A model generated the notes under the pieces. That model worked only from the letters and a program-made list of their open reading frames with translations, was not told where the DNA came from and searched no databases. DNA of 64,000 nucleotides from Allomyces macrogynus ATCC 38327 (taxonomy: Eukaryota > Blastocladiomycota > Blastocladiomycetes > Blastocladiales > Blastocladiaceae): positions 459,760 through 523,759 of the forward strand of contig GG745332.1 in the NCBI GenBank assembly GCA_000151295.1, read 5' to 3'. The position numbers were made by a program, and so were the translations under genes. The stretch's first letter is position 1. Each line of letters opens with the position of its first letter. Positions 20,162 to 30,617 of this stretch are shown here, in pieces.

Positions 20162-22351
20162 ATGAACATCATCGGCACCCAGTACATCCCGCCCAGCAAG
20201 CGCGCCGGCGGCAGCAGTACCGGCGACCCGCCCGCACCATCTACCACCGACACGCACCCCATCCCACGTCCCGCATCCGCCTCGTCCTCCGCGCCGGCCA
20301 CACTCGCCGCGCCCGCGGCCCCGGCTGGTCTCCCACCCGGCCTCCCACTGGCCCCGACCTCCTCGTCCACCGTCGCGCGCCCGCTGCACCTTCTCCCGAC
20401 CAGATTGGAGGCCCCCGCGCACCGGCGTACGGGCACCGCGGCGCCCCCCGGCGGGTCGCGGCGCGGCGGGTCGACCGCGGGCGCCAAGCGCAAGTCGCGC
20501 GGCGGGCGTACTGCTCCCGCAACTTCAACCCCGGCCCCCGCGGCCCCGCCGCCACCGCCCGCGATCATTGACGATTCTGGGTCGGACGACGACGACGAGG
20601 ATAAGGTCCCCGTCGAAGAACACCTGATTCTGCGGATGCCCGCCAACGCGCCCGAGACCGCGGCCCTCCGGCAGCGAGTTCGTGCTCGCGACCCGTTGGA
20701 CGACGTGAAACTCACGTTCCACGACGATCGCGCAGGCGTGTTTACCGTGTCCGGCACCTCGATGCGCGCGAAGCTGGTCGATTTACCGTGCATCATCGAG
20801 GCGCAGAAATCGTTTGATAACAAGCAGTTTTACAAGATTGCCGATGTCGCACAGATGCTGATTGTCGATGCGGTCGAGCCGACCGTCCCGGAAAACGCCA
20901 AGGCGAAAGCCGTACGGACCGCGTGGCCCGACGGGATCACGCCACCGCTGCGCCGTGTCCGGCAGCGGCGGTTCCGGCAGCGCACGGTGAATACGTCGGC
21001 CGAGCAAATCGAGGCGGCGGTTGAGAATTTACTACGTGCGGATTTCATGGCTGAGCAGACCTACTGCTACCACGTCGACATTGATCACCTCGGCCGACGC
21101 ACGAATATCGTGCCCGAGGACGAACGTGCGCCGCCGTACCCGGTTGCCGCGATGAATGCGGCGGCGGCGGCGGCACCGACCCCGCCACCGGTGAAGGCGC
21201 GCGCGACGAGCGTTCCGGCGCTGCCGCGTCCCTCATCGACCGTGTCGTCCGCCGCGGGCACCCGCCTTGCGCCGACCCCGCCGGCCCCGCACGACCGGAT
21301 GGCGCTTGCCGGCGTGCGTGGCCGACCCGGGCTCGACCTCGATATGGACGTGGATGACGACGCGAGTCTCGTCTCGGTGCCGACCGCCGCTGCCGCGTCC
21401 GCTGCGGCCACGAAGCTGCCTGTTGCCGACGACTGGGCGGCGGACCTTGCTGACTTGGCGGGCCTGCTCGAAAAGGAAGTCGATTCGATGGACGATATGG
21501 ACGACGATATGGACGACGATATGAGTTCCATGGCCGTCGGTAATAGCAGCGCGATCCCGCCGCCGCCACGCGCCGCCAAGAAACGGCCGCGCGACGAGGC
21601 CGAGAACGGGCCGGTGTCGAGCGATGTGGATGTGGATGATGAGGAGATGGGGTCACTTGGGCCGTCGTTGCTGGATACGTCGCTCACAGGGCTGCTGTCG
21701 ACGCGCGGGATGGACGATGAGGATGAAGATGAGGACGAGGATGACGAGGACGACGAGGACGAGGATGACGACGTGGATATCGATTCGGAAATGCCGTCGC
21801 GCACGGTGATGCCGCCGTCGTTGTCTCGCCCAACGTCCACGGATCTGCGCCGTCGGACGAGTGGGGCTACGCCAACGGGTGCCGCCAGGTCGGACGTATC
21901 CGACTCGGACCTCGATTCATCCGATGATGACGACGACGAGGACTTGGACGAGGCCGACCGCGCTACCGCCGCCGCGGGTCCCCGCGGCGGGCACGACGAG
22001 GACGAGGACGACGATGACGAGGAACTGGCCGAGAAGGTGCGGCTGCTCAACGAAGAGGTGGCCACGCTCGAACAGCGGATTCACGACTTGCAGGCCAAGT
22101 TGGCCGCGACCGCCAATGCCGTGCTCAAGAAACGGTTCGAGGAGGCACTTAGGCAGATGCAGTCGCAGTTTGAGTTCAAGCAGCAGGAGATTGCCGGGCT
22201 CGAACGGCAGCGCGCGGCTCGGACACCCGCGGGTAGCGGTGGGAAGGTGGGGACAAGTCGGCCGCCCACGCGGTCGCCGGCGCCGCCAGTCGCGACGGTG
22301 CAGGACGTGGATGAGGATGAGGATGACCTGCGCAGCGAGTCGATCATGTAG
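20162..22351 (+). CDS. TAF7: TFIID subunit 7 (TAF7/TAFII55)
   Basis: Subunit of the general transcription factor TFIID; in animals TAF7 regulates the TAF1 acetyltransferase during pre-initiation complex assembly. Single exon, 729 residues from a caccATG at 20162. The conserved TAFII55 domain lies at about residues 155-320: EEHLILRMP, VFTVSGTSMRAKLVDLPCII, EAQKSFDNKQFYKIADVAQM, then the Arg-rich LRRVRQRRFRQ. After it come acidic, low-complexity regions (DEDEDEDDEDDEDEDDDVD near 520-540) and a C-terminal coiled coil (LNEEVATLEQRIHDLQAKL). It is longer than animal TAF7 (~350) mainly through disordered acidic inserts. The region before residue 130 is Pro/Ser-rich. It converges on the oxidoreductase gene, with 174 bp between the ends. 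Confidence 0.92.
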   Translation: MNIIGTQYIPPSKRAGGSSTGDPPAPSTTDTHPIPRPASASSSAPATLAAPAAPAGLPPGLPLAPTSSSTVARPLHLLPTRLEAPAHRRTGTAAPPGGSRRGGSTAGAKRKSRGGRTAPATSTPAPAAPPPPPAIIDDSGSDDDDEDKVPVEEHLILRMPANAPETAALRQRVRARDPLDDVKLTFHDDRAGVFTVSGTSMRAKLVDLPCIIEAQKSFDNKQFYKIADVAQMLIVDAVEPTVPENAKAKAVRTAWPDGITPPLRRVRQRRFRQRTVNTSAEQIEAAVENLLRADFMAEQTYCYHVDIDHLGRRTNIVPEDERAPPYPVAAMNAAAAAAPTPPPVKARATSVPALPRPSSTVSSAAGTRLAPTPPAPHDRMALAGVRGRPGLDLDMDVDDDASLVSVPTAAAASAAATKLPVADDWAADLADLAGLLEKEVDSMDDMDDDMDDDMSSMAVGNSSAIPPPPRAAKKRPRDEAENGPVSSDVDVDDEEMGSLGPSLLDTSLTGLLSTRGMDDEDEDEDEDDEDDEDEDDDVDIDSEMPSRTVMPPSLSRPTSTDLRRRTSGATPTGAARSDVSDSDLDSSDDDDDEDLDEADRATAAAGPRGGHDEDEDDDDEELAEKVRLLNEEVATLEQRIHDLQAKLAATANAVLKKRFEEALRQMQSQFEFKQQEIAGLERQRAARTPAGSGGKVGTSRPPTRSPAPPVATVQDVDEDEDDLRSESIM

Positions 22352-22372
22352 TCGGGCGTGGATCGCGGGTTG

Positions 22373-22383
22373 TATATATATAT
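22373..22383. repeat. TA dinucleotide run in the TAF7 3' flank
   Basis: A short alternating TA run 22 bp after the TAF7 stop, followed by TTTGC repeats near 22400-22416. It lies between two convergent genes and may contribute to 3'-end formation. Confidence 0.4.
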
Positions 22384-22525
22384 TCTTGTCGCTTGCGTCT
22401 TTGCTTTGCTTTGCTGTTTCTCCCTCTCTCTCACACTCACGTGGCAACGAAACTAGAGAGAACACTCGAGAATACTGTTTGCCAAAATGCCATCCAAGTT
22501 CAATAAACCACGCCATCCCCCTCGC

Positions 22526-23770
22526 TCACGCGATCACCTCGCGAATGTACCGCATAAACTTCCACATCCCTACACTCCACTCGACATTACCCCACTTGTC
22601 GGTAATCCGTTCCGGGAACGCGATCCCAAACCCGTGTGCACCCTTGACCTCGCCGTGGCCCTCCACCTTGAGCGCTCCCGACGCGGGGTCGTAGGAGACC
22701 TTGCCCGCATCCACGGTCTTCCCGTCTAGGACCAGCGGCGGCAAGGGCCGCGCGCGGTACCCAATCGCATACACGATATGCGTCACGCCCGGCAAGTGCG
22801 CGGCGTACGCACTCACCTCGTTTCCGACAGGCAGCGTGACGCGCTCAATCCCGTGCTTCCGCGCGACCTCCGTATCCTCGAGCACGGACCGCGCCCAGTC
22901 AGCGGCCACGCCCTTGAGCCCCGTGTTGTCATACTTAATGGTCCCGTCGGGTTGGTACTCGGCGTACTTAAGCGCGTGCCGCGAAAAGTTCACGACGTGC
23001 GCTGGTGCTGCGGCACCAAAGTACTCGCTCAGGTTCTTGAGCACGAGGACCGCCGAGTGCGACGACCCGACGACGGCGACGCGGTCGGTCGGTTTCAGCA
23101 CGGCCGGCAGGGCCGACGGCGTCAGGCACGTGTCGAGGTCGAGCACTTGGATCTGCGGGAAAGGCGTGTGCGGTGCGGGCGCCGCGGGAGTCGGCGTGGG
23201 CTCGGACCCGGTGCACAGGAACAGGCGCGCGGCGTGCACGGTCGTCGTCGTCGACTTGCCTTTGGCCACGGTGGCGAACACGGTGCCGTTGGGCGCAAAG
23301 TCGTCCTTGACCCCGTCCACCACATCCACGGCAAACTCGGCACCCGGCTTGGCGTGCACGGCACTCACCCACCCGCGCTTGACATCCACGCGGTCCGGGA
23401 ACGCCGTCGCCAAAGCGCTTGCCAAGTCCGCGCACAGTGTCTGCGCGTGGACGAGAGCACACCCCTTGCCTTGCTCGAGGGCCGCGAGCGTCGCGCGCGG
23501 GTCCGTGGAAGCCGCGTCGGCGGCTTTCGTCAGCGCCGGGGAAACGGCCGCGTATTGCAGGAACAGCGCGACCTTGGTGTTGGAGGGCACCTCGGGGTAC
23601 CGCGCGAGCCGGCCGCCGTTGAACGCCGGGTCGATCCAGGTGATGCGTGCCGCGCCCGTGTCGAGGAGCCGCGCGACGACGGCGAGGCCCGCGGGGCCCG
23701 CGCCAATGACGGCGGCAGAGGTCGCGGCGGCGGCGCGTGCGGCGGCGGCGGAAGCGGGTGCTGTGATCAT
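22526..23770 (-). CDS. FAD/NAD(P)-dependent oxidoreductase, monooxygenase-like
   Basis: Two-dinucleotide-fold flavoprotein of the pyridine-nucleotide-disulphide oxidoreductase / N-hydroxylating monooxygenase-like superfamily; 414 residues, single exon, ATG at 23770. The FAD-binding motif AAVIGAGPAGLAVVARLL is near residues 19-36. The NAD(P)-binding fold begins RVAVVGSSHSAVLVLKNL near 227-244, where the second motif is GxSxSA rather than GxGxxG, as in ornithine-hydroxylase-like enzymes. An ATG-type motif THIVYAIGYRARPLP follows near 338. No Cys pair of the disulphide reductases is seen. No membrane segment or targeting signal is obvious. Substrate unknown; ornithine/lysine hydroxylase or a related oxidase are possibilities. 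A TATA box is 78 bp upstream. Confidence 0.8.
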   Translation of the reverse strand: MITAPASAAAARAAAATSAAVIGAGPAGLAVVARLLDTGAARITWIDPAFNGGRLARYPEVPSNTKVALFLQYAAVSPALTKAADAASTDPRATLAALEQGKGCALVHAQTLCADLASALATAFPDRVDVKRGWVSAVHAKPGAEFAVDVVDGVKDDFAPNGTVFATVAKGKSTTTTVHAARLFLCTGSEPTPTPAAPAPHTPFPQIQVLDLDTCLTPSALPAVLKPTDRVAVVGSSHSAVLVLKNLSEYFGAAAPAHVVNFSRHALKYAEYQPDGTIKYDNTGLKGVAADWARSVLEDTEVARKHGIERVTLPVGNEVSAYAAHLPGVTHIVYAIGYRARPLPPLVLDGKTVDAGKVSYDPASGALKVEGHGEVKGAHGFGIAFPERITDKWGNVEWSVGMWKFMRYIREVIA

Positions 23771-24436
23771 TTCTTGGTGACTCGAGGGTGTTGAGGGCGC
23801 GTTGAGAGAGCACGCTGGAGCAGCTTCGCGCAGGTCAGCGTGGAGAATTTATAGGTCTGCCGCCGTTGGCGGTCGGGCCGTGGCGGCGTGGAAGGATTGG
23901 GGTTGGGCCGCACGCACGCGCCGTGTCGTGCGGCTGGTCAACGTGGGAAGTCGCTGGCGGTTGGGCGGCAGATCAGTCGCGACGACGGCGGGGGCAGCGC
24001 GCGAGATGAAGCGGCACGGCGGGCCCGATTACGCGCCATTACGCGTCGGGCTGGGTCCTGCTTTCGCCACCGAGGAAGGTGCGTGCGGCACGAGGGCTGG
24101 TTTGGCATCCTGCGCGGTGCCCACGGGGGACGGGCCCGCCGATCGGTCGACTCGCCGCACTGCCTTGATCACAAATTATCATTTTGGGTACCAGACTTGC
24201 CAGGTTGCTCCCGCGTGCGCGCTGAGAGTGGCCGTTGGTCTGCCCTCCACCATGCCGCCACTTGCTGCGCTCTCGACCATCGACGGCATCGTCGACACTC
24301 AGCTCCCTGGCTTCTTTCCAGCCCGTTTCAGCCTTTGACTTTCGTGTTTGCTCCCGCTTGCGCGGTTGCTCGCCCCTGGCCAAGTCGGCGCTCATTTCGG
24401 GCCCCTCCGTCACCGACAACCACCCGTCCCACCACC
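23771..24436. promoter_or_regulatory. Divergent promoter region
   Basis: These 666 bases separate the divergent starts at 23770 and 24437. A TATA box for the minus-strand gene is present at 23848-23853. The frame of the plus-strand gene is open upstream to 23888 but has poor coding character there, so the later caccATG is preferred. Confidence 0.4.
23848..23853 (-). promoter_or_regulatory. TATA box of the FAD oxidoreductase gene
   Basis: TATAAA on the minus strand, 78-83 bp upstream of the ATG at 23770, at the same spacing as the TATA boxes of the small-family copy 1 and Q-repeat genes. Confidence 0.5.
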
Positions 24437-27295
24437 ATGCCGCCGCCCCCAGCCGCGCGCCTGCACGCCGATGCAGGAGCTGCGCGCCATGCAGCTCACC
24501 ACCACCACGTCCACTGGCCGCCCGCGGCGTCGACAACCAAGGCCGAACCAGGAGGAGCTGCTCCTCACGACGATCTTGACCCGGCAACCCCGCGCCGCCC
24601 GCACCCCTTGACCGCTCACGTCCTCGATGCACTGCACGCCGCGGGCGGGTCGTACTCGCCGCCATCGGCACACCCGCGCCCGTCACCTGCACCCGCCGCG
24701 CCATTGTCGCCCTACCCAATGGCCCCATCGCGCGCGTACGCGTGGTACGCACGCCCGGACTTACCGGACCCGCGCGCACGGCTGCCAAAGCCGCCAAATA
24801 CCGTGGCCAACCGGGTATGGACGGCCCTGCTGGGTTCCGACCCGCCGCGGTCCAAAGTTTTGGCGCCGTCAGCGTCGGCGTTGCACGTGCAGCACGACGA
24901 CGAGGAGGAGCCGGTTCCGCAAGTCGAGCCGATTACGCTCTTTGAATGGATCGAAAAGGTCGCGCACAACTTGAACCCGCTCGCGCCGTCGTCGTCGTCG
25001 ACCGATTCTCTGAACGAGTTGTTGCGTGTTGTGTCGGATGAAGGGATACGGGCCATGTTCTTGCAGCAGCTTGATCCGCCGGTCGCGTGGCCCAATCCGG
25101 CGCCAGCAACAATGCATGATACGGCCAAGCCCGCCGCGCCGTCGAGCGTCACGCACCTCAAGCACTGGCTCGACTCGACCGGATGGCTCGACACGGACGA
25201 CACTCCCCCCGCGTTCTTGCGCGTCCTGACCACTGGCACCGCCATCCCCACCGCCCCGACGAGGACTCGCGACGCGCTCCTCTCCGCCGCATGGGTACGC
25301 TCCCTCCGGCTCGACCAAGCGATTGTCGAGACGGCGCGACTGCACGCGGCGCAGCGCACGATGCGGCATGATTTGGCCGCCTGGCCGACGGAAATGGCAC
25401 GCGAATTGAACGACCTGCACGAGTTGGTGGAAATCGTCCAGGAAGAGGCCGAACTCGTGTTTGCCGATTCATCCCTGCCGCTGTCGCGCGAATCGTATGA
25501 CGGCAAGGAAGTGGTGTCGGCAAGTGCCGCGGATGCGTTTTTGGCGGGGCTGCCGGCGCAGTTGTGGGGGGCTGCCGCGGCGGGAGGTGCGGCGGCTGCT
25601 GGTGCGGCAGCGGCGGCGGTGGGGGTGGGCGCGTCGACGACGGCCCAGACGGAGGGCACTGGTGCATCGATGCTGAAAGCTATTCTAGCGACGGCAGCTG
25701 GTGCAGCAGGGGCGACGGCGATGACGAGCGCCGACCCAGTCGTCGCCGATCCGCCCGTTGCTCTCCCACCGAACCCTGCGCATTTGCCAGATCTAGCTCC
25801 CGCAATTCTATCGACGGATTCCGTGCCGCCGACCACGTCGCCTGCCGAAACCGCCGAAACGACGGCCGCGAGGGCGACCACGGAACCAGCATCGGCGGAT
25901 GCGCAACTCGACGCGTTGGCTAGAACGACCAGAGACAGAGACGTCATTTGGGTTGTCGTCAGTTCGACCGCGTCGTTGCTGCAGCACGACACGACCGAAT
26001 CCGAATCGTCGTCGCTGCCACCTGTGTTCCCCGAAGAAAGTGCTACTGCCGCACAGGTCCATGCCCTTTCCGTGATCCCTGAAAGACCGTCGAGCGCGGC
26101 TGCCGACGACGACAACGAAACAACGCCCGTGCCCGGCATCCGGATCCAAATCGGCGGTGTCGACACTGCCGATGCCGCCGACAGTCCCGACTCGCCCATC
26201 ATGGTCACGGCGCCCGGCTCACCGGCCGTCCCCAGCCCCGACCCGCCCACTGACGTGCGCGACTCCGGTACGGCCGCATGGCTCGCCGTCCAATCGCGGC
26301 ATCTCACGGCGATCGATGATGCGCCCGACTTTGTCTCACGCACCGACATTGCCCTGCCCGACTCGCAAGACGGCGACGAAATGGTCGTCGAGGAAGAAAC
26401 CAGCACGCTCTCGTCGCTCGCCGCGTCGGGGCGCGCCTCCATGTCGGCGTTCTCGCTGCACAGCGCGCGCGTAGTGCCGCCAGAATGGGCTGCGAGCGAC
26501 GCGCAGATCAGTGCGAGCGACGCGCAGCTCGGCACGCCGCACGCTGACCTCGGCGGCGGCGGGTCCGAAGTTGATTTGGGCGTCTCGACGGAAACCATTA
26601 ACTCGGCGCAGCGTGTTCCGTCCACTCCACCCACCGCGGTGCCGGCGCCTGCGCCCTCGGCGATGCTCCTCCCGCGTCCGAGACTCCCATCGATCGCGCG
26701 GTCCGCACACTCCCTGCGCGTCCCACCCGCGGCGCGGCTCCCACCGGCCGTCGCCGCCGCGTCGACCACACGCATCAAGTCCGAACTGAGTCTCGGTGCT
26801 GCACCAACAGCGACCGCCGCGGCACTTCGCACTCCGATACCGGTCGCTCACCGCCGTGCGAGATCCCCCACGGCCGGATCGAGTCAGGCGATGGCGGACG
26901 GGGACGATTCAGGGGAGAATGCACGGATCACCGGTGGGAGTGGCGAGGAGGAGGCGTATTACTCGGAAGCGTCGTCGATTGACGCGTCGACGGTGTCGTT
27001 TGCCACGACGGATTCGGATGCGTCGCGCGGGACGTGGCGCGCGCCGGTGCGTGGTCCGGGTGCGGGGGTGGGTGGAAGTAGCATCGTGTATGAGGAGGAC
27101 GAGGAGGACGATGACTTTTTCGATCAGGACGAGGACGAGGACGAGGAGGGGGAGGGGGACGGCAGCGTGTTTGAGGATGGTGATCGCGAGGACGAGCCTA
27201 GTAAGGATCTGTGCGCGTCGGCGGTGGAACCGACGGCCAGGCGCGAGGGCGGAGAACGTCGTGACGAGACGCGCAGTGCTGGTGCCGGACTGTGA
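24437..27295 (+). CDS. Large hypothetical protein with acidic C terminus
   Basis: Single-exon frame of 952 residues from caccATG at 24437. I do not recognise the family. Residues ~1-100 are His/Pro/Ala-rich. Residues ~155-340 look folded and helical: PITLFEWIEKVAHNLNP, LNELLRVVSDEGIRAMFLQQ, LKHWLDSTGWL and a long helix ending ELNDLHELVEIVQEEAELVF. After that the protein is Ala/Ser/Thr/Pro-rich and probably disordered. It ends with a Ser/Thr-rich patch (YYSEASSIDASTVSFATT) and strongly acidic tracts (EEDEEDDDFFDQDEDEDEE). There is no signal peptide or membrane segment. It converges on the FHA gene with about 165 bp between ends. A scaffold or nuclear regulatory role is only a guess. Confidence 0.6.
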   Translation: MPPPPAARLHADAGAARHAAHHHHVHWPPAASTTKAEPGGAAPHDDLDPATPRRPHPLTAHVLDALHAAGGSYSPPSAHPRPSPAPAAPLSPYPMAPSRAYAWYARPDLPDPRARLPKPPNTVANRVWTALLGSDPPRSKVLAPSASALHVQHDDEEEPVPQVEPITLFEWIEKVAHNLNPLAPSSSSTDSLNELLRVVSDEGIRAMFLQQLDPPVAWPNPAPATMHDTAKPAAPSSVTHLKHWLDSTGWLDTDDTPPAFLRVLTTGTAIPTAPTRTRDALLSAAWVRSLRLDQAIVETARLHAAQRTMRHDLAAWPTEMARELNDLHELVEIVQEEAELVFADSSLPLSRESYDGKEVVSASAADAFLAGLPAQLWGAAAAGGAAAAGAAAAAVGVGASTTAQTEGTGASMLKAILATAAGAAGATAMTSADPVVADPPVALPPNPAHLPDLAPAILSTDSVPPTTSPAETAETTAARATTEPASADAQLDALARTTRDRDVIWVVVSSTASLLQHDTTESESSSLPPVFPEESATAAQVHALSVIPERPSSAAADDDNETTPVPGIRIQIGGVDTADAADSPDSPIMVTAPGSPAVPSPDPPTDVRDSGTAAWLAVQSRHLTAIDDAPDFVSRTDIALPDSQDGDEMVVEEETSTLSSLAASGRASMSAFSLHSARVVPPEWAASDAQISASDAQLGTPHADLGGGGSEVDLGVSTETINSAQRVPSTPPTAVPAPAPSAMLLPRPRLPSIARSAHSLRVPPAARLPPAVAAASTTRIKSELSLGAAPTATAAALRTPIPVAHRRARSPTAGSSQAMADGDDSGENARITGGSGEEEAYYSEASSIDASTVSFATTDSDASRGTWRAPVRGPGAGVGGSSIVYEEDEEDDDFFDQDEDEDEEGEGDGSVFEDGDREDEPSKDLCASAVEPTARREGGERRDETRSAGAGL

Positions 27296-27460
27296 CGGGC
27301 GATAGGTAGTGTTTGGTAGAGGACTGGGTTGAGGGGAACTTGTGATAGCTCGTGAGAGCGGGTAGCCTTAGACCAAAAATTGTTCATTCAAAAATATTTA
27401 TCACTCCGAGCCAAAAATGTCCGTCGCTCTTCAATCAAAACCGCGTTTAAAATCGCCCAT

Positions 27461-29564
27461 CTACCGGCTCCGGAACAGCCGCCGCCGTGCGCTCGACCCA
27501 CCGACCTCGTCCCCATCATCACCCTGCGTGCCCTCCTCGTCCAACCGCAACTGCATCCTGCGGCGCTTGAGCAGCGGTGTACCAGGCACCGTGGCCTCAC
27601 TCGAAGGCGCCTGCCACGCCTCGCGCCCGTCCTCGTCATCCTCATCACTCGCAACCACCTCCCGCATTGCCCCACCACCGCGCGCACTCCGCCGACGCCC
27701 ACCACTTCTCGCCGGCGTCTCCGCCAGCTCCTCCTCGTACCGATCCCGATTCCTCGCCTTGCGTGCCGTCATATCCACAAAGAAATACGTCTTATCTGCG
27801 CGCGCCTTGGCACGCCTCGACGGCTGCGCCGACCCAAACTCGGCATACCTGCGTGCGCGGCCACGATCAATATCGCGGTCCGGGTCATAGTACCACTGCG
27901 TGGCCCGCGTGAGCAACTTATTCTTGGGCCGCAGCGCAAAGAAGGGCGTGCGTTCGAGCGCGCGGAGGACGGCGCGTTTCCAGGCGTCGCCGCGCGCCGC
28001 GCGGAAATAGGCCTGGTTCTGTGCGATTTCTGTGTAGAGTTCGCCGAGTGACAGGTCCGACCGGCCGCAGAAGGTGAAGGATTCGATGATGATGTCTTGC
28101 AAGGACATGGGCGGTGGCTGGATGTCGGGTGGGGATTCAGCGAGCATTTTCGCGTCGAGGGCCGCGGATTCGGCGTCGGAGTCGGAGCCGGCGGCGAGGT
28201 CCGCGTCGGAATCGTCCGAATCGGGGTCGCCTGCGTCAAAGGCGGTGGGGGTGGGGGGCTGCGCGGGGTCGTTGTCGGCATCCATGTCGCTCGCCGAGGA
28301 GAGGGAGCTGGAAGCGGGGCGAGCTTGGGGCGATGGCGGGCGCGTCCACGTCCATGCGCGATGGCGGGCGCGGCGTCGTGTCAGGCGCGGGAGACGAGCG
28401 CTGAATGGGTGCGGCTTCGCCCCCATCGTCATCGTCCGAGAACAGGCCAAGATCCAATCGTATTGGCGGTGCGCCAGGCGACGACGTTGGTGGAGCCGAA
28501 CTCGCGAGCGGGGTCCGCGACGGGGGTTCGGGCGTCGCAGGAATCGGGCCCAGCGGTGACGATGACCGCTTTCGTGCCGTTCGCGCAGATTTCGGCAGCT
28601 GCTGGACCGACGGCTTGCGCTCTGTGGACCGACGCGATGCCGAATCCAGCGATGGCTTCTTGGGCGACGGCGGCATGCCCACGTCCACGTCGTCAAGTTC
28701 GCCGCCCAGAGATAATTCCACGGGTGGACGACGAGCGCGCATCGGTTTGGACAGTACCGTTGCTTGGGAATCGGGTTTCCGAGCTGCGGGTGAGGCGGAT
28801 GCACCGAGCCGTTGCGCAAACAAATTCTGGCATTCGGCCGAGTCGCCGGCGGGGCGAGATGGCACCGAAGCGGCCTGTTGGAGCCTGAACGGCACGGGCG
28901 CGACGATCTTGCCCGCCTTGGCCGTCTCAGCGGGCCGCTTCGCCCCAAGCAGCGGCGGCGCGCGCGGTGCCGTCGGCGGCACAGCGCTCGCCTGAGTCGG
29001 CGACGTGGGCGCCGGACCCAACGCGAGCTGCATCGACGCTAATGCCGGCCGTAGCGGCGACGACGCGAGTTCGGCAGTGGGTTCAGCAACACGACAAACA
29101 ATCGGCGAATCCGGGTACGGTGCCAGGGCGGCGCCACGAAACACGAGCTTGACATTTCCCGGCAATTCCACGACATCCCCCTTGTGCACGAGCGGGCGCG
29201 GGTCTGGCTCGTTGGCTACGGGCACGCAGTCGTCCGGGTAATAGTGCGTGCCGTTTACGGCGGCACCGTTGAGGCCGAGTACGCAGAGTCGGAACCCGCG
29301 CGCCTGCGCGTCCCACGCGAGGAGTGCGTGGCGGCGCGAGACTTTACGGCTGCACGTAGAGACGCCGCCCACGTCGTAGGTGCATTGCGGGCCGCGGCCG
29401 AGCACAACGCCGCGGTCGGTGCGGCCGTAGATGGGTAATAAGCCGGTGGAGGCGTCGCGCACAACCCATGCAGGCAGCGCCGAGGCGGTAGTGGAGGTGG
29501 AGGTTGGTGCCTGCTTGACGGGCGTCGCGCTGCGCGCGGGCGGCGCGCTGGTGTCGCCGGGCAT
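27461..29564 (-). CDS. FHA-domain protein with forkhead-like winged helix
   Basis: Putative transcription regulator of about 700 residues. The N-terminal FHA domain (phosphothreonine-binding) is at about residues 35-145: YGRTDRGVVLGRGPQC, SRKVSRRHALLAWD and LGLNGAAVNGTHYYPDD, containing the expected GR, SRxHA and NG positions. A long Pro/Ser/Ala-rich linker follows. The C-terminal part has a forkhead-like winged helix, SLGELYTEIAQNQAYFRAA, WKRAVLRALERTPFFAL, QWYYDPDRD, then basic/acidic tails. FHA plus fork-head-like domains recall yeast FHL1 and FKH1/2, but the winged helix is divergent, so FHL1-like is an inference. The frame changes once at the C4 run near 28327-28330 (plus-strand G4): one extra base must be skipped. 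The start is the ATG at 29564 (gccATGc); an in-frame ATG at 29597 is the alternative. Confidence 0.72.
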
Positions 29565-30155
29565 GGCGATGGAATTGGTCGGCTCGGGTCGTTGCAACTG
29601 AGGGCAGCAAAATGGCCGAAATGGACCCAGAGCGGAGCGGCTGATGCGACTGACCGTCTTGGTCGCTGATTCTTGCTGTTGCCGTTGCCGTTGCTTGCTT
29701 CTACTTGCTGCTGCTTACCACTACTTGGAAATACGGCCGGCGTGCACGATGGTGATGGTGGTCCTGGTGGCTGCGGTGGGCAGTGGTGCGGTGGTGAGGT
29801 GCAGTGGCCGGGGCGGCGGTGCGTTGGACCGCCGTGCGCCTCACGAAAACTGCAGCTTCCAGTTTGCACAGGTCTGACGCGGACGCACATGGGTCTACTG
29901 GCGGCATGTGCCTGCGCGACGCGGCTTGGCCTGTCGACACACAAAACCCAACCGCTTCGACGACTGCACCTCCAAGTGGAACAAGAGACTGTTGCCAAGA
30001 GCCTGCAAATGATAGCGACAAAGGAATACGTTCAAGCTCTCAAGAGACCTCGACCGCATAGGGTCGTGGTGGTGGGGTCATGATCGCGAACCCGGCTTGC
30101 TCCTGTCCAATCTGCCTTATCGACCCGTCCACGCCGAGCTACGATTGATCATGTC
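29565..30155. promoter_or_regulatory. Divergent intergenic region
   Basis: Spacer between the minus-strand FHA gene and the plus-strand small gene at 30156. No TATA box, RNA gene or coherent coding frame is visible. Confidence 0.35.
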
Positions 30156-30617
30156 ATGTCCAATTCGTCCTCGCTCTGGCAGCGCATAACGGACGTGCTA
30201 CGCCGGCACCAGATGCTGCAAGAGGCCATCCTCGATGTCGCGTTCTGGAGCGTGCTCGTCTCGATCACGCTCGCCGCCTACCCCAACGATGCCGACGCGC
30301 AGAGCAACCGCGCACCCGCATTCGAGTCGGCCGCACTCTCGGATACAACGCCGGTCGGTCTCAACGTGGCCGTGACCATCAAGAGCATCGACCCGGTCGC
30401 GGCCACGTGTTTGCTCGGGTTCACGCTCAGTCCAACGAATTCCCTGCTCTGGACGCCGTCGAAAGGCAGGAAACGGATACATGGGCGCGAAGCACCGATA
30501 GCGACGTCGGCAGTCGCGTCGTTGGCTGGGATGATGCGGCCGCGGATCGCGCAGGCGATTGCCGTACAGACGCGGGTTTCGGCGAAATTATACGGCCAAG
30601 TCGCCGTTGCCAAATGA
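30156..30617 (+). CDS. Hypothetical small membrane protein, possibly broken
   Basis: ATG at 30156; the frame ends at 30617 (153 residues). The N-terminal ~100 residues look real: an amphipathic start (SLWQRITDVLRRHQML), one hydrophobic segment (AILDVAFWSVLVSITLAAY), then VAVTIKSIDPVAATCLLGFT. From about residue 110 the composition becomes random, suggesting a frame break, an unspliced intron or a true short tail. Other frames over that stretch gave no clear continuation. Function unknown. Confidence 0.35.
   Translation: MSNSSSLWQRITDVLRRHQMLQEAILDVAFWSVLVSITLAAYPNDADAQSNRAPAFESAALSDTTPVGLNVAVTIKSIDPVAATCLLGFTLSPTNSLLWTPSKGRKRIHGREAPIATSAVASLAGMMRPRIAQAIAVQTRVSAKLYGQVAVAK

Noticed and set aside
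21085..22065. 326-codon minus-strand ORF rich in Ser
   Set aside because: It is the antisense shadow of the acidic Asp/Glu tracts of TAF7, whose conserved domain fixes the coding strand.
24712..26832. 706-codon minus-strand ORF
   Set aside because: It is a frame shadow of the large plus-strand gene. The plus frame begins with a caccATG and shows folded helical segments; the minus frame is mostly Ser/Ala/Val repeats. This is the least certain of the strand choices.
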